DNA from: Kingdonia uniflora
Taxonomy: Eukaryota; Streptophyta; Magnoliopsida; Ranunculales; Circaeasteraceae
Direction of reading: 5' to 3'
Assembly: GCA_014058105.1 (NCBI GenBank)
Contig: JACGCM010000440.1
Coordinates: 3,534,001-3,598,000, forward strand
DNA length: 64,000 nucleotides
The translations under genes were made by a program, and so were the position numbers. The notes below the pieces were generated by a model that saw nothing but the letters and a program-made list of their open reading frames with translations, made no database searches and was not told where the DNA came from. How positions within the stretch are numbered: position 1 is the first letter of the stretch; each line of letters opens with the position of its first letter. This document shows, piece by piece, positions 46,492 through 57,379 of the stretch.

Positions 46492-47422
46492 GATCAGCTT
46501 ATCAATCAAACACATTCCTTATTGGTGATTTGTACCCATGGCGGCCTTACTAAATAAGATCACCACGAACTGCTAACAATGTGTACTCTTGAAAATTGTA
46601 TGGGCTCTACTTGGTATGATATCACTGCAAAGCATTGGAAACAGCTGCATGACTATAAAATTGTCCCTTTAATGTGATACGGGGCAGCCATTTGCTCTCT
46701 TGTCAAGCAGGAACATGGTAACAGGATCAGTCCTTGGGCTCCTTTGTGAAATGTTTCTTTTGCATGAAAGACGTAAGAAGTAAAAGTAACATAATAAACA
46801 TTTTGCTAGATATATGGTCGAATTTGTTGAGGGTTGTGAATTAATAACGGCTAGGTTTATGGACAATTATTTGACTATTTATTATTGGATCTTGCAGTAA
46901 TTTTTTTCGTAATTCTTCAGGGGTTTATCATGTGTCTCCTTGACCTTATTTGGGTTCATCTTACCACCATTAACCCTGAACTTTGAAAACTTGTTTGACT
47001 TGGAAGCATTATGATATGGTTGTGCTGTTTGGGCTGCGTTTGTCCCTGTTTTAATTAATGCCTATGCTTCTCAATGTTCTCATTGAGTTTTAATTAGCAT
47101 TTCTTTATCGACTGGTGTTGTTTTCAAGATGATTTTTCCTTCTGTTTTCGTGGAGTTTCGATCATAGCAGCAATTCACCTTGTTCCCTTTGGATCAATTT
47201 AGTTTCGTTTTTTTTGGTGTTAGTAGAAATTCTAAATATACAAGAGTTTTCCCAAATTTTATGAAAAATTGTGATATTGGGAGATATTTACGTCTGGAAT
47301 TTTCAAATGGCTTAAACTTGTGAACTATTCTAAATCTTTCTGAATGTATTTTAATAAAAAATATAGTGAAAAATGTCATCTTGAAGACCATCAAGACGCG
47401 GTGCAAATATAATGATTGATTG
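46492..47422. other. Unassigned region after the OTU gene
   Basis: AT-rich, no supported gene or repeat. Confidence 0.5.
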
Positions 47423-47877
47423 TGAAATTCCATGCGCTCGTATTTAATGTATTCGAGAAAATAGGTCAAAACAATTCCTATCAATTAATGATTTATGGTT
47501 AAGCAAAAACAATCAAGAGTAAAGACAAGGAATTAAACGACACAAGCAATTGTTCACCCTGTGGAAACTCCTTACTCATGAGAAAAATCGCAGGTCGTTG
47601 TCGATGATCACGACAACCAAAAATTCACTAATCAAAAAGAGTTTAATCTGAATTACACTTACAGAGTCGATAACCCCATCTCGTGATTATCTTTCTTCTG
47701 ATCCAAGCATCACGCCCTATCGTTTTCGTTCTCGCAACGACTCTCCTTCGTTCTCGCAACGACTCTTCTTCGTTCTCTCGACAACTTTCCTTGAACTTAC
47801 AGCAATGAACACTCTTCTTGAATCACTCTATAACAATATGTGGGTAGTAGGATAAACTAACTCAACATCAACCTCAA

Positions 47878-48350
47878 GGTTTTTAGGTTTTGATTGATGT
47901 CAAATTGTCTCTCTGATAAAGGATATTGAGCTCTTTGGAAAATAACTTTTTTTCAAAGAAAAAAATAAAAGAGAGTGAGTGAAAAAAGAAGCAAAGTTCG
48001 CTTAAATACTGTTTCAGTTATCTCGAGACTCATTCGAAGAGGTTTTTAGGTTTTGATTGATATCAAATTGTCTCTCTGATAAAGGATATTGAGCTCTTTG
48101 GAAAATAATTTTTTTTCAAAGAAAAAGATAAAAGAGAGAGTGAAAAAAGAAGCAAAGTTCGCTTAAATACTGTTTTAGTTTTCTCGAGACTCGTTTGAAG
48201 AGGTTTTTAGGTTTTGATTGATATCAAATTGTCTCTCTGATAAAGGATATTGAGCTCTTTGGAAAATATTTTTTTTTCAAAGAAAGAAGAGAGTAAGTGA
48301 AAAAAAAAGAGCAAAGTTCGCTTAAATACTATTTCAGTATTTTTGAGACT
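47878..48350. repeat. Three tandem units of about 162 bp in the LTR
   Basis: Units start at 47878, 48041 and 48202, each with GGTTTTTAGGTTTTGATTGA. They are very alike, differing mainly in A-runs. The truncated right LTR shows a single such start near 54886. Confidence 0.9.
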
Positions 48351-48520
48351 CGATCGAACGAGACCTAAGGTCGTTCGAACAAAATTCCCAAAAAACCTTA
48401 GAAAAATATGCGTCTTTTGTTTTGAACTCGTAGCACTCGTTCGAACGAGACCTGAGGTCGTTCGAACGAGATGCCTAGAATTCATTCGAACGATACCCAA
48501 GGTCGTACGAATGAGTTTCT
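48347..48520. repeat. TCGTTCGAACGA palindrome array
   Basis: Six close variants of the 12-base palindrome TCGTTCGAACGA (for example in ACTCGTTCGAACGAGACC), several in head-to-head pairs around AGACCTGAGGT. Four further variants lie inside the element at 49471-49590. Confidence 0.85.
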
Positions 48521-48706
48521 CAAAAAGTTTAGAAAATTTAGAAAAATATTTTTGGCTTCATTTATCAGAGTTCTACTTAACCAACTTACCTTCTTCGATG
48601 TTGGTTGATAGAATACTTGTACGAAGGTGTTCATTCTGTCACTGTCTTCGACTGAAATAACCATGGAACTTCATATACACGAAATGAGACAAACCAAAAC
48701 CTTTCA

Positions 48707-50628
48707 ATCTCCCCCTTTGGTTTATTTCGTGACAAAATAAAAATTAAGACCTAAACAACACTCTCTAGTACTTTCCAGATACAGAGACAACCTAGACCTT
48801 AGAAAGATACTGCCCCTTTCATTAACAGGTTCAATATCTGGACCTCTTCCACGGATGGCGTCTTTTACACTCTAAAATGTATCAAACAATTGTTATTTAA
48901 TATCTGCACACTCAACAAACTAGTTTATGATACGTGTATAAAGAAGAACTTAAAAAAATCTCTAACAGCTGAAAGACATGATAAAAAATGTATCATAAGA
49001 GTATCAAACCAAAAAAGCATGATCAAATATCCTTTCCTTGTGCTATCCTGTCAGGGATACTTATTTCTCCCTAATTTTTATCAAAAAAAAAAAAACAAAA
49101 CACACTCCAATACATAACTCAAAGCCACAGAGTCAATAGCACCAAACTCCACCATCTGCAAAATCAGATAACAACAGCGCAAACCAGCAATCACAGGAAC
49201 TCAGACCAACCCAATCACCACTTAACCCCAAGATGCATCTTTGGGAAACCTCGAACGAAACTGCCACAAATTCCATGGGAAAACTTTTGTAATCAAACCC
49301 CAAACATAAGGAAAATCAAGTGCAAGGAGCAGCAAACTCGAACATTTTGTCAATCGAAACCAAATTATCAATAGAGAGAAAAAAAATTACAGTAAGAGGT
49401 GGAGACATGAGTGAGAGAGACAGAAAAACCAAAATAGAAATGATCTTTGAATTTTAAAAAAATATTAAAAAGTCGTTCGAAGAAAACACCAAGTTTTGGC
49501 TTTAAACGTTCGAATGACTCAACGAGTTTTGACTGGAAGAAATGAAACCATAACTCGTTCGAATGACAAGAAACCTCGTTCGAACGAAAGAATGGAAATA
49601 GGTAAACGCTCCAAAATTAACAAAAATTACCAAGTAATCAGCAAACATCGACATGAAACATAAGATAGGATACAGGACTTACGAGATAAATTGAAGACTA
49701 CCAAACACACTCCCCCTCAAAATATGCAGAGTCAAATCTATAAGCACAGTGGATACATGATATAGAGAATATGATTGATCTATAAATGAAATAATGTAAA
49801 AGAATTTGGTGTGTGTGTGTGTGTAGTCTAATCAAAGTCCTAACATTTAGACGTATGAAGATCACTATATTGGAAATATGTTTCAACTTAGGCCTCTCAT
49901 GGTTGGTCACTCAAAGTTACTGAGAATTTACTATATATCACTCTGAGGAAACATGAATATGAATAAACTGGAGTTAACAATTCGAAATCCAAAAAATAAA
50001 TAAATAAATAGCGTTATTTTACTAAAAGATCTCATGGAAGGAAAGTCAATTATTTTAGATGGTATCAAGTTAACTAATATAGAATCCCTATCTCTCATCT
50101 CCACTAAATTGGCTGTACTAAACTCAAGATTAAGCAGGTCTTGAAAAGATTATAATGTAGGCAAGGGAAGGGACATGACGGAGTAGATATTTTGCTGGCA
50201 TTCTGAGACTACAGTTTACACTTTCTCCCCCTCTTTCCTCAAATTGAGTTCACCTCCCGTCATTATTTCTCTGTATTGAGTATGCATTTAATAGAATACT
50301 CTCTTTTTTTTCTTTCTTTTTTAGCAAAACTTTGATTGATATACTAGCAAAAACATTGGGGATACTTTATTTTTCAATCCATCTTTCCCCACTTAAACCA
50401 CATGGTTTCACTCCTTCCTTCACTTTTATTTTACTGAAAAGTCTTAGAACAAACGGGTTAAAAAGAGTTGGATATAAAATTAATGGCATATTTTAAGGCA
50501 CAAAAAGGCTTCAAACGGATAAAATTTTGGGTAAGCATAGACGAAGGCCAAAAAGGCCTATTATCATATCTTCGGTCTCACATAGTATCTTTTTTTATCT
50601 CGAATCAAGTATAGAGAATTTTCTATTA
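48707..50628 (-). other. Non-coding part of element 2, left of the MITE
   Basis: No supported open frame. A (GT)n run at 49807-49824 sits in the same relative place as the (CA)n run of element 1. Blocks at 50110-50220 and 50480-50585 match element 1 on the opposite strand. Confidence 0.7.
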
Positions 50629-51927
50629 GGCCATGTTTGTTTTTTGGTCAAGGGTGAGAAGAGGTGTGATCTTTTGGAAACTTCTCACCTTTGGCATGTT
50701 TGTTTTTTTATAAAAGTAGGCATTCTCTCCAGAAAAAATAAAAACTGAAAGTTTGGTTGGAAGTTTGGCCTACTTTCAACCTCAAAACTTCACACATACA
50801 CACCCTGTGAAGTTTTTTGGGTTGACTTCCAACCAAAAAACTTCCAGTTTGGCTTTGACTTGGTTTTGACTGGTCGTTTTGCCGCTATACCGTGGTTTGG
50901 TCGTTTCCCACACCCGTGACCGGTTTAAGTGAGGGTATTTTGGTCGTTTCAAGCCCAAAATACTCAAATATGCCAAATGAAAAGCCACCCCTACCCCAAA
51001 TAAGCCAAATAAAAACCCACCCAACATTTCCTCCCCCCCCCCACCCTCTCTCTCTCCCTCTCCCTCTCCCTCTCCCTCTCCCTTATCTCTCTCTCTTCAC
51101 CCTTCTCTCTCTCTCTCCCCTTTCTTTCTCTCCCTTATCTTTCTACCTCTCCATCTCACCTCTCTCTATATCCCCTCTCTCTCCTACCTCTCTCTTTATC
51201 CCCTCTCTCTCCCACCCTCATACAACTCTCTCTCTCTCTCCCTTATCTCTCTGCATCACCCTCTCACCTCTCTTTCTCTCTCTATCCCCTCTTTCACTAT
51301 ATCCCCTATCTTTCTCACCCTCATACAACTCTCTCTCTCTCTCCCTTATCTCTCTACCTCCCCCTCTCACCTTTCTTTCTATCCCCTCTCTCTCCCACCC
51401 TCATGCAACTTTCTCTCTCTACCTCTCCCTCTCACCTCTCTTTTTATCCCATATCTCTCTCACCTCTTTCTCCCACCCTTATGCAACTCACTCACTCTCT
51501 CTCTTTCTTTACCTCTCCCTCTTCCTTCTTTTTCTATCCCTTCTCTCTCCCACCCTCATGCAACTCTCTTTCTCTCCCTCTACCTCTCCCTCTCACCTTT
51601 CTTTTTATCCCCTCTCTCCCAACTCTCTTTCCCACCCTCATGCAACTCTCTCACTCACTCTCTCTCTCTCTACCTCATTAATATATGATAAATTAGAAAG
51701 GAAAATGTGGTTTATATGTATTTTTGATGTTTTTGTGGAGAAACTTCTAATCTATGGTAAAATTAGATGGTTCAGCCAAACAGACTAGTGAGAAGTTAAA
51801 GTTAGAAGTCAGGATTTTAAGTACAAGTTCTAACCTTCAGCCAAATGCACGCGAGTTTTTTCCAATCTTCTAACCTCAAAATTTCCTACCTCTTCTCACC
51901 TCAAAAAAAAAAAAAAAAAACATGGCC
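50629..51927. mobile_element. PIF/Harbinger-type non-autonomous element, 1299 bp
   Basis: Termini GGCCATGTTTG and AAACATGGCC are inverted repeats, flanked by the 3-base target duplication TTA (50626-50628 and 51928-51930), typical of Tourist/Harbinger elements. It interrupts sequence that is continuous in element 1. No transposase is present. About half of its length is CT-rich simple repeat. Confidence 0.82.
51030..51682 (+). repeat. CT-rich low-complexity tract
   Basis: About 650 bases of CTCTC runs mixed with CACCCTCATGCAACT and CCTCTCAC blocks. The 298-codon frame across it (50892-51788) is a product of this composition, not a gene. Confidence 0.9.
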
Positions 51928-52534
51928 TTAGACTAACTTAAACTAGATGTCACCATCAACAATTAACTAATGCATAAAATAATGAGATCATAAACAAAGA
52001 GAGATTTTACAGGAAATAATTTATTTAATAACTCTCAAAGCTTGCACAAAAGGTTAGATCCTCACATAATGTTAGGTAACGAAGTCTCTACATTTATTTT
52101 TGCAGTTTCTACTTACGACTAGAGTCAGGAACATTTGGAATTAGTGATGAATAAGTGATACCAAGTAGCTCAAGCATTAGATGAATATATTACAAATAAA
52201 TAAATCCCAAACATGCACATGCATAGCTAAGATAGACTGTAATACAAAAATCAAGGGAAATAACCAATATGAACAAAAAAAATGACACATACCTGACTGT
52301 CTACAGAATAGCGACACAAACAGTCAGGATGACCAGAAATATTTACTCAATGGAACAGACACCAATGGTGCTAATCCAAGATTCATCAGATAAAACATCT
52401 TTCACATTGGTTGGTTCAATCATCGACCTATAACACACACTCTTCACCGTCTCATTTTGAGCCATTACTGCAACATTGCACCATAATTAGGGTAGAAGAT
52501 CCTTTTTCTGAACCCAAACGAATTTCATTTTCTT

Positions 52535-54383
52535 TCATACTTTCGTTGCTTGAGTCAAATTCCTGAAAACATTCAAAGACTTTTGGATGAAAAAAGGATT
52601 AGCAACAGATTGGGCATATAGTCGATAGAGTTTCCCTCTTTCTCTGGAAAATTCATTCATATCATAGAATTTAGGAACATATCTGCAATAGGAAGCAAGA
52701 TGACCCTTTCGACCACAAGCCTGACAATAAAACATACGAAAGACAGAAGGCTTCTTAGTCTGCCTATGAGGAGCATTAGTAACACTTTGTTTGGGCAAAG
52801 ATGGCACTGGAGTAGCTTTGACAAACATGGTAATTTGAGGTGTAGTAGACTTAGCATTTTGCTCATCAAATCCAAGTCCCCTTTTGTCAGTACCATTTTT
52901 TCTCATACTTAGCATTTTATCAATATTCTTTTCTCCATGGAGAAAAACTTCAAGTTTATGTTTAGTGGAAGTCAAGTTTACGCTTCTCAAGTTCAATTTC
53001 AGTCAATTTTAACTTCCCCACAACAGTATGTTTTTCTATTTCACAAATATCAAGTTTGACAATAAGAGCATTTTTCTCATTCTTAAGTTTCTCAAGATGA
53101 GAAACAAGTTGAGAATACAAATCTTCAAACTTGGGTTCTTCACTATTATCACTTTCGTAATCACTCTGATCTTCAGTAAAACTTTCTAGCTCAAAAGGGT
53201 CAGAATAATTATTACTAGAGTTTATTATACTAGGAAACGCATAATAGTTATCAATTTCATATTCTTGGGGATGATCATTATTAGCATCAAATTCATAATT
53301 ATCATCATCCCAAGTTACTTTAATATTCATGGTCTTATGGTTACTATTAAAACTCTTAGTGGGATAGTTGTGAGCATAGTGACTTGACCATACATGTGAC
53401 ACCTATAACATTCAACTTTATTTAAGTCATGTTCAAGATTGGTCTGTTTGCCATACGACTTAGCACGGTCATAAGGAGGTGGCTTATAATTCACATTTTG
53501 CCTTTGTTTCTCAAATTATCGTTTTTTAGGAGTTTTCTAAACTGTTGGCTTATAACAGCAATCTGTGAATCAAAGTCCAATTCCTCATTATCGTCAGAGA
53601 TACAGAAGTTATCAACCTCTCTGGTTCCCTGAGAAGACAAAGAGTTTAAGGAAGACCTAAAAGCCAGACTCTTATTCTTCTTAGGGTTTTCTATTTCTAT
53701 CTCGATTTCAAATGTTTGCGATTTTCCAGCAAGTGTGTCAGGTTTCATAGTTTTATGATTTTAAACTTCCTCTATGACATCACGTCTTAATCTAAAACTC
53801 TCAGGGAGAGATCTTAAAATTTTACTAACTATTTAAACATCAGTATATCCAGGTCTTAAAAAGGCACTGTTGTTGACAATGTCCCTCGGTCTGGCATAAA
53901 ACTCACTGAGCGGTTCATCCTCACTCATTCAGATGTTTTCAAATTGAGAAGTGAGCATTTGCAATTTACTCTCTTTAACCACATCATCACCTTCGTGAGT
54001 GCGCATTAAAATGTCCCAAGCTTCTTTCGAAGTAGTACACGCAGAGATGCGCCTATACTAACTTTGGCTCAACGCATTAAAGATAACATTAAGACCTTTA
54101 GAATTATACCCAGATGTTTTTTTTCCTCCTTAGTCCATTGATTTCTAGGTTTAGGAATTTATACAACTGTTGTTGGCTTACCCCGCATAACAGTCGGAGG
54201 CACCTATCCATCTTCAATGGCAATCCAGACATCTTCTCCTATGGATTGCAAGAAGGTAATCATTCGAACCTTCCAAAAGGGAAAGTTCGTGCCATCAAAA
54301 AGTGGTGGATGATTTATAGGACCTCCAAATTTTTTGGAATCCATTAAATTAAGCAAGCACTTAAAAGCAGGATCGCCGCTCAT
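52535..54383 (-). pseudogene. Gag of gag-only element 2, decayed
   Basis: The start Met at 54383 opens MSGDPAFKCLLNLMDSKKFG, then PPLFDGTNFPFWKVRMITFL and SIGEDVWIAIEDG with a stop. After frame breaks come the first knuckle (CYRCHMYGQ then SHYAHNYP, broken by a shift, with Tyr for the last Cys, near 53350-53415), a coiled-coil-rich section (52962-53150), DKRGLGFDE (52860-52890) and an intact second knuckle CQACGRKGHLASYC (about 52690-52731). The order is identical to element 1. Confidence 0.82.
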
Positions 54384-54407
54384 GATATAAAGCCTACAAG
54401 CGATTCT

Positions 54408-54419
54408 GCTTTGATACCA
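54408..54419 (-). other. Primer-binding site of element 2
   Basis: TGGTATCAAAGC on the minus strand, two bases from the LTR, as in element 1. Confidence 0.85.
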
Positions 54420-54421
54420 AT

Positions 54422-54999
54422 TGAAATTTTATATACTCGTATTTAATGTATTTTTATAAATTAGGTCAAAACAATTCCTATCAATCAATGATTTAGGATT
54501 AAGCATAAACAATCAATAGTAAAGGCCAGGAATTAAATGACACAAGCAATTGTTTACCCTATAGAAACTCCTTACACAGGAGAAAAATCACAGGTCATTG
54601 TCGATGAACACGACAACCAAAAATCCACTAATCAAAAAGAGTTTAATATGAATTACACTTACAGACTCGATAACCCCATCTCGTAATTATCTCTCTTTCG
54701 ATCCAAGCATCACGCTCTATCTCTTTCGCTCTCGCAAAGACTCTCCTTCAGCCTCGCAACGACTCTTCCTCATTCTCTCAACGACTTTCTTTGAACTCAC
54801 AGCAAGGAACACCCTTCTTGAATCACTCTAGAACAATATGTGGGTAGTAGGATAAACTAACTTAACATCAACCTCAAAGTTTTTAGGTTTTGATTGATGC
54901 CAAATTGTCTCTCTAATAAAGGATATTGAGCTCTTTGAAAAATAACTTTTTTTCAAAGAAAGAGAGAAAAGAGAGTGAGTAAAAAAAGAAGCAAAGTTC
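54422..54999 (-). repeat. Truncated 5' LTR of element 2
   Basis: Matches 47423 to about 48000. The outer part, which would hold the promoter and palindromes, is missing and replaced by unrelated sequence from 55000. Confidence 0.82.
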
Positions 55000-56000
55000 T
55001 CTCTTTCAACAGAAAATCTAGCAACACATCTAAACATATCCCATGACACAAACTATCACCAGAGAGAGCTCCCAATTACACCGTCATACCGGCGGTGACC
55101 AAACCACATCCTCTCTCTATTTTACTTCAAACCACATCAAGATCACACAATCACATAACCCCATATCACCAATTAACCTCCTCCAAATGACAAAGTTCCC
55201 CCTATCATCTCTAAATCACATAACAATCAATTTTTTTGTTCAAACCCTAAAAATAGATCTTTCTCAATTTATCAAACAATTACTCATTTCTGTTTAAATT
55301 ACTGTATACAACCAATTACTATAAACTCTTATCTGCAATGAGTTTTCCCCCAAATCACGATAAACACATAACCAAACATTGAATCCCAAATAAATTCTCA
55401 AAACAAAAAACTAACCTTGAATTCAAGATGCTTCAGAATCTATCTCTTTTACAAGTTTGGCCCTCTTGATCAATACACCAATCTCATCGTTACCAATAAT
55501 GGAAAGAGACACGAGAAAAGAACAAAACGAATTAGAGCTCCAAGAAAAATTTATAGAATCAGTGGAGTATGAACAGTCGTCAACCACGGGGATATTTATA
55601 GTCCCCACGCGACTGTTCATCGCACCCCTTCGCGACCGTTCGAGTAGCCACGCATAATGCCTCACACGTCTCTTCTCGAAGTATTTATCCCTTCGCCTCC
55701 TGAACGCCAACAAACCTGTGTATTGCGGCTCAAAGCCGTCCATATACATCTCTATCTCTTCTGTTATATCCATCTTCGCCAAGGCAACTCTTATGTTGAT
55801 AAAAAGCGATTGTACCTCCAATTCTTTATACCTTAAAACATCACCTACAGGAGTGCACCTAGCTATTGTTCTATAAGCACCTACAACACATCTTTCCTTT
55901 TTTATTCCCCTCCTATTTTCTAGGGATAGTTGTAACCACAATTTAAATTTAAAAAATATTCGACAATACAACTACCCACACATTGACCAGACATCACAAT
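55000..56000. other. Unassigned region with hairpin and TATA-like box
   Basis: Contains an inverted repeat at about 55566-55621 (ATGAACAGTCG and CGACTGTTCAT around ACGGGGATATTTATAGTCCC). The inner part looks like a TATA box. The minus-strand open frame of 182 codons (55423-55971; includes AFRRRRDKYFEKRRVRHYAW) matches no family I know. The box suggests an LTR promoter, so the frame may be spurious. Confidence 0.35.
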
Positions 56001-56053
56001 TCAAATACTCAAATAGCAATTTTTATTAATCATTGAGAGCATTACATCACATG

Positions 56054-56510
56054 CTCACATGTAGATACATTTGAAGCAAAGAATATGTCTCACTTGCCCA
56101 CATGGGATCAACAGTCCTCCAGTATCAAGAATGTCCTCCTGCCTAATTTCACCCTCACGCAGCAAATCAAGGGATTTCACCCTCTTAATATTCAGGGACA
56201 GCTCATCCTGTAAATTAATTTTCTACAGCAAATGGGTAATTTGAGAACTATAATGTTCGAGAAAAAAAGAAATATAACAACAATAATACTTCGAGACCAT
56301 TTATGTGAAGGTCAACAACAAAATTATACAAATAGATCAAGCAATTTATTTCAAAAATACCATAGTACATGATTATTCATTTATTACAACCAAGACCGCC
56401 AATAGGACAACCTTTACAGTCGTCCCGGACAGCAAGAACGTCTTCCTCCCTTACCAACACCTTGGCATGGTTCCTTAGACTACCAACACTCTCTGGAGTA
56501 CTCAAAATTA
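56054..56510 (-). other. Pair of related Cys-containing exon-like frames
   Basis: Minus-strand frame 1 (about 56054-56209) follows an acceptor-like AATTAATTTTACAG and ends CGQVRHILCFKCIYM plus a stop. Frame 2 (about 56383-56505) ends VREEDVLAVRDDCKGCPIGG then LGCNK plus a stop. They share a Leu/Arg-rich run, then an acidic EDxLxxx segment and Cys residues. They may be terminal exons of a small duplicated gene. I do not recognise the family. Confidence 0.3.
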
Positions 56511-57379
56511 TGAATTATAACTGACAATGATACATATTGTCCTCTTCAGCCATATTCACCTCTACCTAGCTCATCCCTGCATAATTTGGCTCTACCGGTG
56601 CCAACATCCGACCATTAATACACTGTTTACCAAAATACCAGTTTATAAGCTACAAATACTTGAACTCGATACTATTGCAAAACATCTCTTTACAGAGCTA
56701 AGCCCTTGTCTTCACCATCTTACCAAAAGGAGCAAATGACCTCCTCCAACAAAAACAAAAAGTATATATACATTCAACCTAATGAATTACAACTCCCAAA
56801 AGTCAAAGACAACAATTACTATCCCAACCACCCTCCTAGGGAACCGCTCAAGGGCCTCACACAGTCTACACATATCACTTCGAGATCCTATTCCAATTTG
56901 TAACAGCAGTGTTCGACGTTTTCTTCTTGACACAACAACAAGTAATTGTATCGAGAATGAGACGATTATAGTAGCATATTTCCCAGATTCAACAAGGAGA
57001 AACTAGCAGAACTTAGTCAAAAATATTCTGTCATTCGAGAAGATGTCATATCTGTGACTACAGTAGTCGTTGCGCTTGGTCAAATAGAGCTATTGCCAGA
57101 AGATCCGCAAAGTTCGCCCACTGCCCACCAAAATAGGAAACCATTTATTTTTGTAATTGCCTATATCCATTATAAATATAGGTAAAGCATAAGTTAATCT
57201 GATCCGCAACTCTACTATTCTTCTACATTATTACGTCCTTACTTTTCATCAATTGTAATAACTTGCACCTATTAGATTTTTAAACCTAAATCCAACTCGA
57301 GGTCGTGGTTTTTCTCAGGTTTTACTGAGTTTTCACGTAAAATCTAGCGTGTTCAAGTTTATAATTACAATTTCCTTAC
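56511..57379 (+). other. LTR-like sequence without a clear partner
   Basis: The last 150 bases (GAGGTCGTGGTTTTTCTC, TTTTCACGTAAAATCT) look like the 3' end of a plant LTR. No second LTR or internal coding region was found. The FAR1 remnant begins straight after it. Confidence 0.4.

Larger units (their letters stand above)
47423..48706 (-). repeat. 3' LTR of gag-only element 2 (1284 bp)
   Basis: Bounded by TGAAATTCC and CCTTTCA. The first 575 bases match 54422-54999. It contains a three-fold tandem repeat and a palindrome array. Confidence 0.88.
47423..54999 (-). mobile_element. Gag-only copia-type LTR retrotransposon (element 2)
   Basis: Minus-strand relative of element 1. The left LTR (its 3' LTR) spans 47423-48706. 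Next to it is the polypurine tract (plus strand ATCTCCCCCTTTGG, 48707-48720). Then come about 3.8 kb of non-coding sequence interrupted by a Harbinger-type element, a decayed Gag (52535-54383), a Met-tRNA primer site (54408-54419) and a 5' LTR that matches only from 54422 to about 54999, after which the match to the left LTR stops. No pol domain is present. Non-coding blocks and the Gag knuckles match element 1, so the two form one family. Confidence 0.87.

Noticed and set aside
50892..51788. 298-codon open frame rich in Ser, Leu and Pro
   Set aside because: It is a translation of CT-rich simple repeat within a transposon; the composition explains the lack of stops.
55423..55971. 182-codon minus-strand frame as a real gene
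   Set aside because: No recognised domain and it covers a hairpin with a TATA-like core; described as unassigned instead.
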